Assembly: GCA_035648735.1 (NCBI GenBank)
Contig: DASRKX010000017.1
Coordinates: 26,768-90,767, forward strand
DNA: 64,000 nucleotides
Source of the DNA: REEB95 sp035648735
Lineage (GTDB): Bacteria; Pseudomonadota; Alphaproteobacteria; ATCC43930; CGMCC-115725
Direction: 5' to 3'
In this document: positions 16,997 to 25,823 of the stretch, piece after piece
Numbering within the stretch: the first letter of the stretch is position 1
Layout: every line of letters starts with the position of its first letter
Program-made: the position numbers and the translations under genes
Notes under the pieces: generated by a model
The model's input: only the letters and a program-made list of their open reading frames with translations
The model's database searches: none
What the model was told of the DNA's origin: nothing

Positions 16997-17623
16997 ATGG
17001 ATTTGCAGGATACCGTCAGGACCTACCGGCTGTTTTCGGGCTCGTATGATTTTGTCTTCGGGCCGATCTTCCATCCCGGCCGCAAGGCGGCGGTGCGCAT
17101 CGCCAACGGCCAGCCGGGCCAGCGCATTCTCGAGGTCGGCGTCGGCACGGGCCTGTCGCTGCCTTACTTCCGCGCCGATTCCGAGGTCACCGGCATCGAC
17201 GTTTCCGCCGAGATGCTCGCCAAGGCGGAGAAACGCGTCGCACGCCAAAGCCTGAAGCAGGTCAAGGCGCTCCAGGTGATGGACGCCGAGAAGACGAACT
17301 TCGCCGATAACAGCTTCGACGCGGTGCTGGCGCTCTATGTCGCCTCGGTGGTGCCCGATCCGGCGCGCTTCGCCGCCGAGATGCGGCGCGTCTGCCGGCC
17401 GGGCGGCACGATCGTGATCGTCAACCATTTCATGAGCGATCACCCGCTGGTGCGCGGCTTCGAGAAGATGCTGGCGCCGCTCGCGGGCAAGATCGGCTTC
17501 CACGCCGATTTCGAGATGGATCGTTTTGTCGAGACCGGCCGCCTGTCGGTGCGCGAAATCCGGCCGAGCAATCTGTTCGGCTATTGGAAGCTGCTGCGCT
17601 GCGTCAACGAAAAGGCTGCCTAG
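16997..17623 (+). CDS. pmtA: SAM-dependent methyltransferase, PmtA-like
   Basis: A 208-residue class I methyltransferase. The SAM-binding motif is ILEVGVGTGLSLPYF, followed by VTGIDVSAEMLAKAEKR, a DAVLALYVASVVPDP post-II motif and GGTIVIVNHFMSDHP. The N-terminal TYRLFSGSYDFVFGPIFHPG and overall length match bacterial phosphatidylethanolamine N-methyltransferase of the Rhodobacter type, which makes phosphatidylcholine at the inner membrane. The ATG at 16997 was chosen because GAGGGA stands 6 bases before it. The substrate assignment rests on family likeness only. Confidence 0.8.
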   Translation: MDLQDTVRTYRLFSGSYDFVFGPIFHPGRKAAVRIANGQPGQRILEVGVGTGLSLPYFRADSEVTGIDVSAEMLAKAEKRVARQSLKQVKALQVMDAEKTNFADNSFDAVLALYVASVVPDPARFAAEMRRVCRPGGTIVIVNHFMSDHPLVRGFEKMLAPLAGKIGFHADFEMDRFVETGRLSVREIRPSNLFGYWKLLRCVNEKAA

Positions 17624-17639
17624 CGCTCGAAGCGTCTCG

Positions 17640-19409
17640 CTAAAGCGTCTCGAGATCGAATCCCATCACCGTGGCGCCCCCGGTGACCGCCGGCAGCAGC
17701 GCCGGCGCCAGCGCCAGCCGGTGCGCCGCGAAAAAGCGGCAGGTTGCAATCTTGGCCTCGAGGAAACGCTTGTCGCTGTCTCCGGCGGCAAGCCGGCGGC
17801 GCGCCGCCGCGGCGCTTTGGGCCAGGAGCCAACCGCCGGCGACATTGCCCAGCAGTTTCAGGTAAGGCTCGGCGCCGGCGAGCGCGTCGGCGGGATGCGT
17901 AGCGTAAGCCCCGACCAGATAGCGGCCGGCGCGGTCGAGCGCATCGATGCCCTGGGCGAGATGCTCGGCGACATCGGCATCGGCGTGCGGCAGCATCCGG
18001 CGCATGTCGCCGATCAGCGCTGCCGCGGATGCCCCGCCGTCGCGCGCCAGCTTGCGGCCGACCAGGTCGTTCGCCTGGATGCCGTTGGTGCCTTCGTAGA
18101 TGGGCGCGATGCGTGCATCGCGCAGATGCTGCGCCGCGCCGGTTTCCTCGATGAAGCCCATCCCGCCATGCACCTGGATGCCGGTCGAGGCCACTTCGAC
18201 GCCGATATCGGTGCACCACGCCTTGACCACCGGCGTGAGCAGGTCGACGCGGGCCTGCGCCGCTTCGCGCCGCGCCGAATCGGGATGGTGCCGCGCGCGA
18301 TCGGTTTCACCCGCGGTGTAATAGGCGAGGGCGCGCGCTGCCTCGGTCGCCGCGCGCATCGACAGCAGCATGCGACGCACGTCGGGATGATGGAGGATCG
18401 GCAGCTTTTGGCCGTCGCGCGCCGTCACCGGCTTGCCCTGCACGCGCTCCCGGGCGAAGGCGCGGGCTTGCTGATAGGCGCGCTCGGCGATGGCGACACC
18501 CTCAAGCCCGACATGGAGCCGGGCGTTGTTCATCATGATGAACATGCCTTCGAGGCCGCGATTCTCGGCTCCCACGAGATATCCTGTCGCGCCACCGTCT
18601 TCGCCGTAGGACATGACGCAGGTCGGGCTGGCGTGGATGCCGAGCTTCTCTTCGAGCCGGATGCAGCGCAAATCGTTGCGCGCGCCGAGACTGCCGTCTT
18701 CCTTGATGAGGAATTTAGGCACCAGGAAAAGCGAGATCCCCTTGCTGCCGGGCGGTGCATCCGGCAGGCGGGCAAGCACGAGATGGATGATGTTCTCGGC
18801 CAGGTCGTGCTCGCCATAGGTGATGAAGATCTTCTGGCCGGTGATGCGGTAGCGGTCGCCCTCCCGGACCGCGCGGCTGCGCAGCGCCCCGAGATCGCTG
18901 CCGGCCTGCGGTTCGGTCAGGTTCATCGTCCCGGTCCATTCGCCGGCGACCAGTTTCGGCAAATAGGTTCGGCGCTGTTCTGCGGTGCCGATTTGCGTCA
19001 GCAGCTCTATGGCGCTGAGGCTCAAAAGCGGACAGAGCGCGAAGGCCATGTTGGCGCTCGTCCACATCTCGAACACCGCGGTGGCGATCGCGGCGGGCAG
19101 CCCCTGGCCGCCATGCACGGCATCGACACTCATCCCGCTCCAGCCGCCCTCGGCATAGCGGCGATAGGCGTCCTTGAAGCCGGTGGGCGTGCGCACCACG
19201 CCGTTCTCGTAAATGCTGCGCTCCCGATCGCCGATCCGGTTCAGCGGAGCGAGCACCTCGCCGGCGAGCTGTGCCGCGCCCTGCAGCACGGCGTCGGTCA
19301 CATCGGCGGAAGCATGGTCGAGGCCCGGCAGCATGGCCAGATCGGGCAGCCCGGCGATCTCGGCTAGCACGAAGCGCATCTCTTCCAGTGGCGCCGCGTA
19401 ATCGGTCAT
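17640..19409 (-). CDS. Acyl-CoA dehydrogenase (FAD), DmdC/FadE-like
   Basis: A 589-residue flavoprotein with the three standard acyl-CoA dehydrogenase parts plus the C-terminal extension found in the roughly 590-600-residue group that includes DmdC. Visible landmarks are WTGTMNLTEPQAGSDLGALR for FAD/substrate contact, KIFITYGEHDL, MMNNARLHVGLEGVAIAERA, IQVHGGMGFIEETGAAQHLRD cut at the usual place, and PIYEGTNGIQANDLVGRKL, where the catalytic glutamate lies (YEGTNGIQ). The start overlaps the stop of the upstream FAD oxidoreductase (ATGA). It is the last gene of the minus-strand run; the acyl substrate is not determinable. Confidence 0.93.
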   Translation of the reverse strand: MTDYAAPLEEMRFVLAEIAGLPDLAMLPGLDHASADVTDAVLQGAAQLAGEVLAPLNRIGDRERSIYENGVVRTPTGFKDAYRRYAEGGWSGMSVDAVHGGQGLPAAIATAVFEMWTSANMAFALCPLLSLSAIELLTQIGTAEQRRTYLPKLVAGEWTGTMNLTEPQAGSDLGALRSRAVREGDRYRITGQKIFITYGEHDLAENIIHLVLARLPDAPPGSKGISLFLVPKFLIKEDGSLGARNDLRCIRLEEKLGIHASPTCVMSYGEDGGATGYLVGAENRGLEGMFIMMNNARLHVGLEGVAIAERAYQQARAFARERVQGKPVTARDGQKLPILHHPDVRRMLLSMRAATEAARALAYYTAGETDRARHHPDSARREAAQARVDLLTPVVKAWCTDIGVEVASTGIQVHGGMGFIEETGAAQHLRDARIAPIYEGTNGIQANDLVGRKLARDGGASAAALIGDMRRMLPHADADVAEHLAQGIDALDRAGRYLVGAYATHPADALAGAEPYLKLLGNVAGGWLLAQSAAAARRRLAAGDSDKRFLEAKIATCRFFAAHRLALAPALLPAVTGGATVMGFDLETL

Positions 19410-20833
19410 GCCTCGGTCTTCAGCAGCTTGCCGGGATTCATGATGCCGTCGGGATCGAGCGCCTGCTTGATGCGCCGCATCAACTCGAGCTCGATCGGCT
19501 GGCCGTAATGCTGCAGTTCTTCGAGCTTCACCAGGCCGATACCGTGCTCGGCGCTGATCGAGCCGCCCATCGCGATGACGATGTCGTGCACGATGCGGTT
19601 GAACTCGGCCCAGCGCGCGAGATAGACGGCTTTGTCCGCGGCGACGGGCTGGGTCAGATTGAAATGGATGTTGCCGTCGCCGACATGGCCGAAGGCGAAG
19701 GGGCGGATGCCGGGCAGCCGGTCGGTCACCGCCTTGCTTGCCTGGACGATGAAATCGGCGACGCGGCTCACCGGTACCGAGACGTCGTGCTTGATGCTGC
19801 CGCCGAGGGCCGTTTGGCGCTCGGCCAGAAGGGCACGGATACGCCACAGATCGCGGCGCTGCTGCTCGCTGGCGGCGATGACGCCGTCCTCGATCAATCT
19901 CTCCGCCATTGCCGTGGCGAGGAAATCCTCGAGCGCCGCCCTGAGGCCGCTATCCTTCCGGCTCGATGAGATTTCGAGCAGCGCGTACCACGGATGCTTG
20001 CTCGTCAGCGGATCGCTCAAATTCTGGCCGTGCTGGATCGCGACTTCGAGGCCGATGCGCGGCACGAGCTCGAAGCCGGTCAGCTGATCGCCGCTGGCGA
20101 TGCGGGCGCGGGCGAACAGCGCCATGACGTCCTCGACGCGCTTCAGGCCGACGAAGGCGGTCTCGACCTCCTGGGGCCGTGGGAACAGCTTGAGCGTCGC
20201 GGCGGTGATGATGCCGAGCGTACCTTCGCCGCCGATGAAGAGGTGCTTCAGATCGTAGCCCGTGTTGTTCTTGCGCAAGCCGCGCAACCCGTTCCAGGTC
20301 CGGCCATCGGGCAGCACCGCCTCGATGCCGAGCGTCAGCTCCCGCATGTTGCCATAGCGCAGGACGTTGATGCCGCCGGCATTGGTCGAGAGGTTGCCGC
20401 CGATCTGGCACGAGCCTTCGGCGCCGAGGCTGAGCGGAAACAGCCGGTCGGCGGCTTCGGCGGCGCGCTGCGCGTCGGCGAGGACGCAGCCGGCCTCGAC
20501 GGTCATGGTGAAGTTCAGCGCGTCGAGCGCCCGCACGCGGTTCATCCGGCCGAGGCTGACGAGGACGCCGTTCTTCGCCGGCACCGCCCCGCCGCAGAGA
20601 CCGGTATTGCCGCCCTGCGGATAGATCGGCAGACGCGCGGCGGCGCAAATCCTGACCAGCTCGGCCACCTCGGCGGTCGAGGCCGGGCGCAGCACGGCCA
20701 GCGCTGAGCCATGCCACAAGCCACGCTCCTCGATCAGGAAGGGCTCTACCGCCGAATCGGGGACCACGCCCTTGTCGCCGACCACGGATTTGAGCCGCGC
20801 GACGGTATCGATGTGCGAGATGCTCGTATCCAC
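19406..20833 (-). CDS. FAD-binding oxidoreductase, D-2-hydroxyacid dehydrogenase (GlcD-like)
   Basis: A 475-residue FAD-linked oxidase of the VAO/PCMH type. IYPQGGNTGLCGGAVP and GAEGSCQIGGNLSTNAGGIN form the FAD-binding region, and the C-terminal GHVGDGNIHFNL, ISAEHGIGLVKL and DPDGIMNPGKLL are conserved in D-lactate, glycolate and D-2-hydroxyglutarate dehydrogenases. I chose the GTG at 20833 because it gives the normal length; a longer frame upstream has no family likeness. The gene begins 10 bases after Sua5 ends, and its stop overlaps the acyl-CoA dehydrogenase start. Confidence 0.92.
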   Translation of the reverse strand: MDTSISHIDTVARLKSVVGDKGVVPDSAVEPFLIEERGLWHGSALAVLRPASTAEVAELVRICAAARLPIYPQGGNTGLCGGAVPAKNGVLVSLGRMNRVRALDALNFTMTVEAGCVLADAQRAAEAADRLFPLSLGAEGSCQIGGNLSTNAGGINVLRYGNMRELTLGIEAVLPDGRTWNGLRGLRKNNTGYDLKHLFIGGEGTLGIITAATLKLFPRPQEVETAFVGLKRVEDVMALFARARIASGDQLTGFELVPRIGLEVAIQHGQNLSDPLTSKHPWYALLEISSSRKDSGLRAALEDFLATAMAERLIEDGVIAASEQQRRDLWRIRALLAERQTALGGSIKHDVSVPVSRVADFIVQASKAVTDRLPGIRPFAFGHVGDGNIHFNLTQPVAADKAVYLARWAEFNRIVHDIVIAMGGSISAEHGIGLVKLEELQHYGQPIELELMRRIKQALDPDGIMNPGKLLKTEA

Positions 20834-20843
20834 GGACCTAGGC

Positions 20844-21788
20844 CTATCGCCCCCGCGCGGCGCGGGCAAGCCGGTCGTTGATGGCGAGGCCCAGCCCCGT
20901 CTCCGGTATCGGCATGACGGCGATGGCACTGAATGCCGGCCGGTCGAGGGCGCGCAGCGCAGCAAAGAGCCGGGCGGCGGCCTCGACGGTATCGCCGGCC
21001 ACGCTCAAGGAGAGGGTCTCCGCCGCGCCTTGGAGCGGGTTCGGGCCGAAGGCGAGGAGCGCCTCGGTCGATGCCACGCGCGCGGCGTTGAGTCGCAATG
21101 GGCGGGACGGGGCGTAATGCCGCTCCAGCATGCCCGGCGCGCGCGGCGCGGCGCCGGCCCCGCCGCGGGCGACCGGTCCCAGAATGGCGACCAGGTTTTC
21201 CAGCGCGACGCCGCCGGCGCGCAGCAGGATGGGCGCTGCGTCCGACAGATCGAGGATGGTGGATTCGATGCCGATCGAGCAGGCGCCGCCGTCGAGCACC
21301 GCGGCAATCCGGCCGCCGAGGTCGGCCACGACATGCGCCGCGGCGGTCGGGCTGACATGGCCGGAGCGATTGGCGCTGGGCGCGGCGAGCGGGCGATTCA
21401 CCGCGCGCAGCAGCGCCTGCGCCAGCGGATGCGCCGGCACGCGCAGTGCCAGGGTGTCGAGCCCGGCGCTGGCGAGCAGAGAGATTCCACTATCGACGCG
21501 GCGGTTTACCACCAGGCTGAGCGGTCCCGGCCAGAACCGCCGGGCAAGGTCGCGCGCGCGGGCATCGAACACGCCGAGCCGCTCGGCCGCAACGAGATCG
21601 GGAACGTGCACGATCAGCGGATTGAATTTCGGCCGTTCCTTGGCGGCGAAGATGGCTGCCACCGCCCGGTCGTTGCCGGCGTCGCCGCCCAGCCCATAGA
21701 CCGTCTCGGTCGGAAAGGCGACGAGTTGGCCCGCGCGCAGCAAGGCGGCGGCGCGGTTCAGCTCTCCGGCGGACAGGCTTTCAATCAC
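20844..21788 (-). CDS. tsaC: Threonylcarbamoyl-AMP synthase, two-domain Sua5 type
   Basis: Makes threonylcarbamoyl-AMP from threonine, bicarbonate and ATP for the tRNA modification t6A. The YrdC domain shows VAFPTETVYGLGGDA, IFAAKERPKFNPLIVHV, LAAPSANRSGHVSPT and GIESTILDLSD. The protein is 314 residues and continues after the YrdC domain into a second domain beginning near PGMLERHYAPSRPLRL, so it is the Sua5 form rather than the short TsaC form. The GTG at 21788 overlaps the stop of cysQ (GTGA). Confidence 0.93.
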   Translation of the reverse strand: MIESLSAGELNRAAALLRAGQLVAFPTETVYGLGGDAGNDRAVAAIFAAKERPKFNPLIVHVPDLVAAERLGVFDARARDLARRFWPGPLSLVVNRRVDSGISLLASAGLDTLALRVPAHPLAQALLRAVNRPLAAPSANRSGHVSPTAAAHVVADLGGRIAAVLDGGACSIGIESTILDLSDAAPILLRAGGVALENLVAILGPVARGGAGAAPRAPGMLERHYAPSRPLRLNAARVASTEALLAFGPNPLQGAAETLSLSVAGDTVEAAARLFAALRALDRPAFSAIAVMPIPETGLGLAINDRLARAARGR

Positions 21789-22555
21789 GTCCGCCCGCGG
21801 GCGACGAAAGCGGGATTGAGAAATTTCGACTTGCCGTAAGCCAGCGGCGCGCCATCGAGGGTGCGGACGCTGCCGCCCGCCGCTTCGAGGATCGCCTGAC
21901 CGGCCGCGGTGTCCCATTCGCAGGTCTCGCCGAAGCGCGGATAATAATCGGCGCCGCCCTCGGCCAGGATGCAGAATTTGACCGCGCTGCCCATCTGCCG
22001 GTTCTCGGCGCCGGGAATGGCGTCGAGATAGGCCGTCAGCCGCCGCGAGGCGCCGTAAAAGCGGCTCGATAGCACGATGGGTTGCGGCGGCGGCAGCCGT
22101 GCGGATATCGACTCCGGGCGCGCATCGCCTTGCTGCCGTGTCGCGGTGCCGGCGCCGCAGGCGGCGTAGATCAATCCCCGGGTCGGCACGCCGATGACAC
22201 CGAGCACCGCGCGGCCGTTCTCGACCAAGCCGATGTTGACGGTGTATTCGTCGCGCCGCTCGATGAAGCCGCGCGTGCCGTCGACCGGATCGACCAGCCA
22301 ATAGCGCGCAGCGGGGCCGGCCGGCAGCCCTGTCGCGGCGGCATCTTCCTCCGAAACGATCGGAATATCGGGCGCCGCCTGCCGCAACGCGGCGAGGATG
22401 ATGCGCTCGGCGGTGTCGTCGGCGATCGTCACCGGCGATTGGTCGGTCTTGTGGCGGGTCTCGACATGGCCGGCAGCGATTTCCAGGACGGCGCTTCCCG
22501 CGTGGCGGGCGGCGCGCCGCGCGGCTTCGAGCAATGCCTGATAATCGAGCGTCAC
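21785..22555 (-). CDS. cysQ: 3'(2'),5'-bisphosphate nucleotidase, CysQ-like
   Basis: An inositol-monophosphatase-fold enzyme of 256 residues that hydrolyses 3'-phosphoadenosine 5'-phosphate produced in sulfate assimilation. SPVTIADDTAERIILAAL, IVSEEDAA, VDPVDGTRGFIERRDEYTVN and CEWDTAAGQAILEAAGG are the metal- and substrate-binding motifs, and order and length match CysQ. Start is the GTG at 22555 that overlaps the CoxL-like stop (GTGA). Preference between PAP and other bisphosphates is by family only. Confidence 0.9.
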   Translation of the reverse strand: MTLDYQALLEAARRAARHAGSAVLEIAAGHVETRHKTDQSPVTIADDTAERIILAALRQAAPDIPIVSEEDAAATGLPAGPAARYWLVDPVDGTRGFIERRDEYTVNIGLVENGRAVLGVIGVPTRGLIYAACGAGTATRQQGDARPESISARLPPPQPIVLSSRFYGASRRLTAYLDAIPGAENRQMGSAVKFCILAEGGADYYPRFGETCEWDTAAGQAILEAAGGSVRTLDGAPLAYGKSKFLNPAFVARGRT

Positions 22556-24879
22556 GACGCGCGTGCGTGCTGAATGGCGCGCCACAGGCTGAGCGGCGTC
22601 GCCGGCATCTCGACCGTGGCAATGCCGAGCGGCGCCAGCGCGTCGACGATGGCGTTCATGACCGCCGGCGGCGCACCGATGGCGCCGGCCTCGCCGGCGC
22701 CCTTCACGCCCAGAGGATTGGTCGTGCACGGCACGACGTTGTAGCTGAACTCGATATTCGGCATGTCGAGGGCGCGCGGCATGGCGTAATCCATGAACGA
22801 GCCGGTGAGGAGTTGGCCGCCGGAATCATAGACGCAGCCCTCGACCAGCGCCTGGCCGATGCCCTGGACCACGCCGCCATGCACCTGTCCTTCCAGCAGC
22901 AGCGGGTTCACCACATTGCCGAAATCATCGACCACGACATAGCGCGCAATGGCCGTCATGCCGGTTTCGGGGTCGATCTCGATCTCGCAAACGTGACAGC
23001 CGTTCGGAAAGGTGTGCGCCGCCGGAAGAAAATGAGCTTTCTCGTCGAGGCCCGGCTCCAAACCCGGCGGTAGCACCAGCGGGTTGAAGGCGGCTTGCGC
23101 CACCTCGGTCATGCCGATGCGCTTGTCGGTACCCGAGACGACATAGGCGCCGTCGGCGAATTCGAGATCGGCCTCGGCGGCTTCGAGGCGGTGCGCGGCG
23201 ATCTTCTTGCCCTTCTCGATGATGCGGCGGACGGCGATCTGGATGGCGTTGCCGCCGACCGGCAGCGAGCGCGAGCCGCCGGTGCCGCGCCCGAAACCGA
23301 CGATGTCGGTGTCGCCCTGATGGACGCGCACGCGCTCGAACGGGATGCCCAGCCCGTCCGCGACGAGTTGCGCATAGGCGGTCTGATGCCCCTGGCCGGA
23401 GGATTGCGAGCCAATGATAACGGTTGCGGCGCCGCTGCCGTCGAAGCGGATCTCCGCCATCTCGTCGAAGCCGCCGCCGCATTGCTCGATATAGGTAGCG
23501 AGACCCAGGCCGCGCAGCTTGCCGCGCGCGCGGGATTGCTCGCGGCGTGCCGGAAAGCCGTCGACGTCGATGCCTTTCAGCGCATCCGCCATGTTCCGGG
23601 CGAATTCGCCGCTGTCGTAATTCATGCCGAAGGCGGTCTTGAACGGCATGGCGTCGGGCGGGATGAAATTGCGCCGCCGCAACTCGGCCGGCGAAACTTT
23701 CAACTGGCGTGCCGCGTGATCGACCAGGCGCTCGATGACGTAATTCGCCTCGGGCCGTCCGGCGCCGCGATAGGCGTCGACCACGACGGTGTTGGTGTAG
23801 ACCGCCTTGACCCGCACCACCGCCGCCGGTGTGCGATAGACGCCTGCCAGCATGGCGGTGCCGGCCATGGTCGGAATGAAGGTGCCGAAATTCGAGAGAT
23901 AGGCGCCGAGATTGGCTGTGGTCTCGACGTCGATGGCGAGGAAATTGAGCTTGTCGTCGAGCGCCAGCCGCGCACGCGTGACATTGTCGCGGCCATGCGC
24001 GTCGGTCAGGAAGGATTCGCCGCGCTCGCCGACCCACTTGACCGGCACGCCGAGCTTGCGCGCGGCATAGAGCACCAGCCCGTGCTCGGGATAGAGAAAG
24101 AGCTTCATGCCGAAGCCGCCGCCGACATCCGGCGTCACGACACGGAGGCGGTGCTCCGGCAGCTTGAAGACGTTCGCCGCCAGTAGCCGGCGGATTGCAT
24201 GCGAGCCCTGGGTCGAGGTGTAGAGCGTGAAGCGCTCCTCGCCGCGCTCATAGGCGCCAAGGGCGACGCGCGGCTCCATCGAATTGGCGACCAGCCGGTT
24301 GTTGACCAGGCTCAACTCGACGACGTGCTTGGCGCCGGCAAAAGCCGCTTCGACCGCCGGGCGGTTGCCGCTCTCCCAATCGAGGCAGAGGTTGTTCGGG
24401 ATGTCGTCCCAGACCAGCGGCTGGCCCGGCTCGGCCGCGCGCGCCGTGTCGGCGATGGCGGGTAAAATCTCGTAATCCACCTCGACGAGCTCGGCGGCGT
24501 CCTTGGCCTGCGCCAGGGTCTCGGCGACGATGAAAGCGACGCCATCCCCAACGTGCCGCGCGCGGCCGGCGGCGAGCAGCGGGTGCTCGACCATCCTGAT
24601 GCGGCTGCCGTCGCGGTTCTTGAGCGGCACGACGCAGGGAATGGCGCCGATGCCGTCTTGTCTTAAATCATCGGCGGTAAAGATGCCGAGCACGCCCGGC
24701 GCGGTGCGCGCCGCATCGGCGGCGATGGCGCGGATGCGCGCATGGGCGTGCGGCGAGCGCAGGACATAGGCCTGCGCCTGGCGCGGCAACACGATGTCGT
24801 CGGTATACCGGCCGCCGCCGGTGACGAAGCGCCGATCTTCCGATCGGCGCACCGGCTGGCCCATGCCGAACTGTCCCAT
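22552..24879 (-). CDS. Xanthine dehydrogenase-family molybdopterin-binding subunit (form II CoxL-like)
   Basis: A 775-residue large subunit of the molybdenum hydroxylase family. The N-terminal domain opens MGQFGMGQPVRRSEDRRFV and GRYTDDI. The active-site loop is A369-YRGAGR-375, the signature of form II CoxL-like proteins, whereas true aerobic CO dehydrogenase (form I) carries a Cys-containing AYXCSFR loop. GGFGMK, IGSQSSGQGHQTAY and VKGAGEAGAIGAPPAVMNAI match molybdopterin contacts. No medium (FAD) or small (2Fe-2S) subunit gene is adjacent, so partners must be elsewhere. Substrate unknown; CO oxidation should not be assumed. No clear ribosome site was found before the ATG. Confidence 0.9.
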   Translation of the reverse strand: MGQFGMGQPVRRSEDRRFVTGGGRYTDDIVLPRQAQAYVLRSPHAHARIRAIAADAARTAPGVLGIFTADDLRQDGIGAIPCVVPLKNRDGSRIRMVEHPLLAAGRARHVGDGVAFIVAETLAQAKDAAELVEVDYEILPAIADTARAAEPGQPLVWDDIPNNLCLDWESGNRPAVEAAFAGAKHVVELSLVNNRLVANSMEPRVALGAYERGEERFTLYTSTQGSHAIRRLLAANVFKLPEHRLRVVTPDVGGGFGMKLFLYPEHGLVLYAARKLGVPVKWVGERGESFLTDAHGRDNVTRARLALDDKLNFLAIDVETTANLGAYLSNFGTFIPTMAGTAMLAGVYRTPAAVVRVKAVYTNTVVVDAYRGAGRPEANYVIERLVDHAARQLKVSPAELRRRNFIPPDAMPFKTAFGMNYDSGEFARNMADALKGIDVDGFPARREQSRARGKLRGLGLATYIEQCGGGFDEMAEIRFDGSGAATVIIGSQSSGQGHQTAYAQLVADGLGIPFERVRVHQGDTDIVGFGRGTGGSRSLPVGGNAIQIAVRRIIEKGKKIAAHRLEAAEADLEFADGAYVVSGTDKRIGMTEVAQAAFNPLVLPPGLEPGLDEKAHFLPAAHTFPNGCHVCEIEIDPETGMTAIARYVVVDDFGNVVNPLLLEGQVHGGVVQGIGQALVEGCVYDSGGQLLTGSFMDYAMPRALDMPNIEFSYNVVPCTTNPLGVKGAGEAGAIGAPPAVMNAIVDALAPLGIATVEMPATPLSLWRAIQHARAS

Positions 24880-25069
24880 GCGAGGAGTCTCTTTTGCAGC
24901 GATGCGGGATTAGGATAGGCGCGTAAGATAGAGGCTGGTTCGCGCCCCGACCAAGCCCCTTTTTCGCATGACGCGCCCCGGAAAAATCTCATGTGCGGCC
25001 GCGACAAGCTGACGACTTCCTCGGCAGAGCCGGCGCAACCCACCGGGCCTGAAGTCGCGGCGTGAGAGG

Positions 25070-25816
25070 CTAGCCGCCTTTCTTGCGGGCGGCGGCGATC
25101 ATCTTGCGCAGCGTATCGAGGTCGACCGCGCCCACGGCGAGGTCGTCACCGACGATGAGGCCGGGGGTGCCGTCGATCGCCAGCGCCTCGGCCAGCGCGT
25201 AATTGCGCTTGATGATCTTGTCGATCTCCGGGGCGGCCATGTCGGTCTTGAGCCGGTCCAAATCGAGGCCTGCCGCCGTCGCCACCTTGAGCACGGCGTC
25301 GCTGTCGATGGTACCCTTGAACGCCATCATGCGGCTGTGGAACGCGTCGTATTTGCCCTGCTTGCGCGCCGCAATGGCGGCGCGCGAGGCGAAGACCGAG
25401 GGCGGCCCGAGGATCGGCAATTCCTTGTAGACGACGCGAAGCTTGCCGTCCTCCTTGATGAGCGCGTCGAGCGATGGTTCGATCTGCTTGCAATAGGGGC
25501 AGCGGTAATCGAAGAACTCGACCAGCGTGACGTCGCCCTTGGGATTGCCGCCGACGGCGGAATCCGGATCAGCGAAGATTTCCCGCCGCCGATCGACGAT
25601 CGTCTTCCGCTGCCGCGCGGCGGTCTCGGCATCGCTCTTCGCCTGCATCGCCTTGACCGATTCCATGATCGCTTCGGGATGCTGCAGCAAATAGTCATGG
25701 ATGATCTGGTCGAGCTCCTGCTTCTGCGCGGGGGTGAAGCTCTCGGCCTTGACGGGCGCGGGCGCGGCAAATACCGCCAAGGCCAGCACGAGGGCGAACG
25801 CACCGAGCCGGTTCAC
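25070..25816 (-). CDS. DsbA-family thioredoxin-fold protein (secreted)
   Basis: A 248-residue periplasmic thiol oxidoreductase. A hydrophobic signal (LGAFALVLALAVFAAPAPVKA) precedes a helical N-terminal domain (FTPAQKQELDQIIHDYLLQH, EAIMESVKAM) like that of Com1/ScsC-type proteins, then VTLVEFFDYRCPYCKQI with the CPYC redox pair, and the cis-proline region IDGTPGLIVGDDL. It should form or isomerise disulfides. The GTG at 25816 begins 8 bases after the M48 stop and keeps the signal peptide intact; the longer upstream frame runs into the M48 gene. Confidence 0.88.
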   Translation of the reverse strand: MNRLGAFALVLALAVFAAPAPVKAESFTPAQKQELDQIIHDYLLQHPEAIMESVKAMQAKSDAETAARQRKTIVDRRREIFADPDSAVGGNPKGDVTLVEFFDYRCPYCKQIEPSLDALIKEDGKLRVVYKELPILGPPSVFASRAAIAARKQGKYDAFHSRMMAFKGTIDSDAVLKVATAAGLDLDRLKTDMAAPEIDKIIKRNYALAEALAIDGTPGLIVGDDLAVGAVDLDTLRKMIAAARKKGG

Positions 25817-25823
25817 GCCGCGT

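Noticed and set aside
24880..25069. Missing coxM/coxS or other gene between the CoxL-like and DsbA-like genes
   Set aside because: The 190-base gap has no protein frame resembling a subunit gene.
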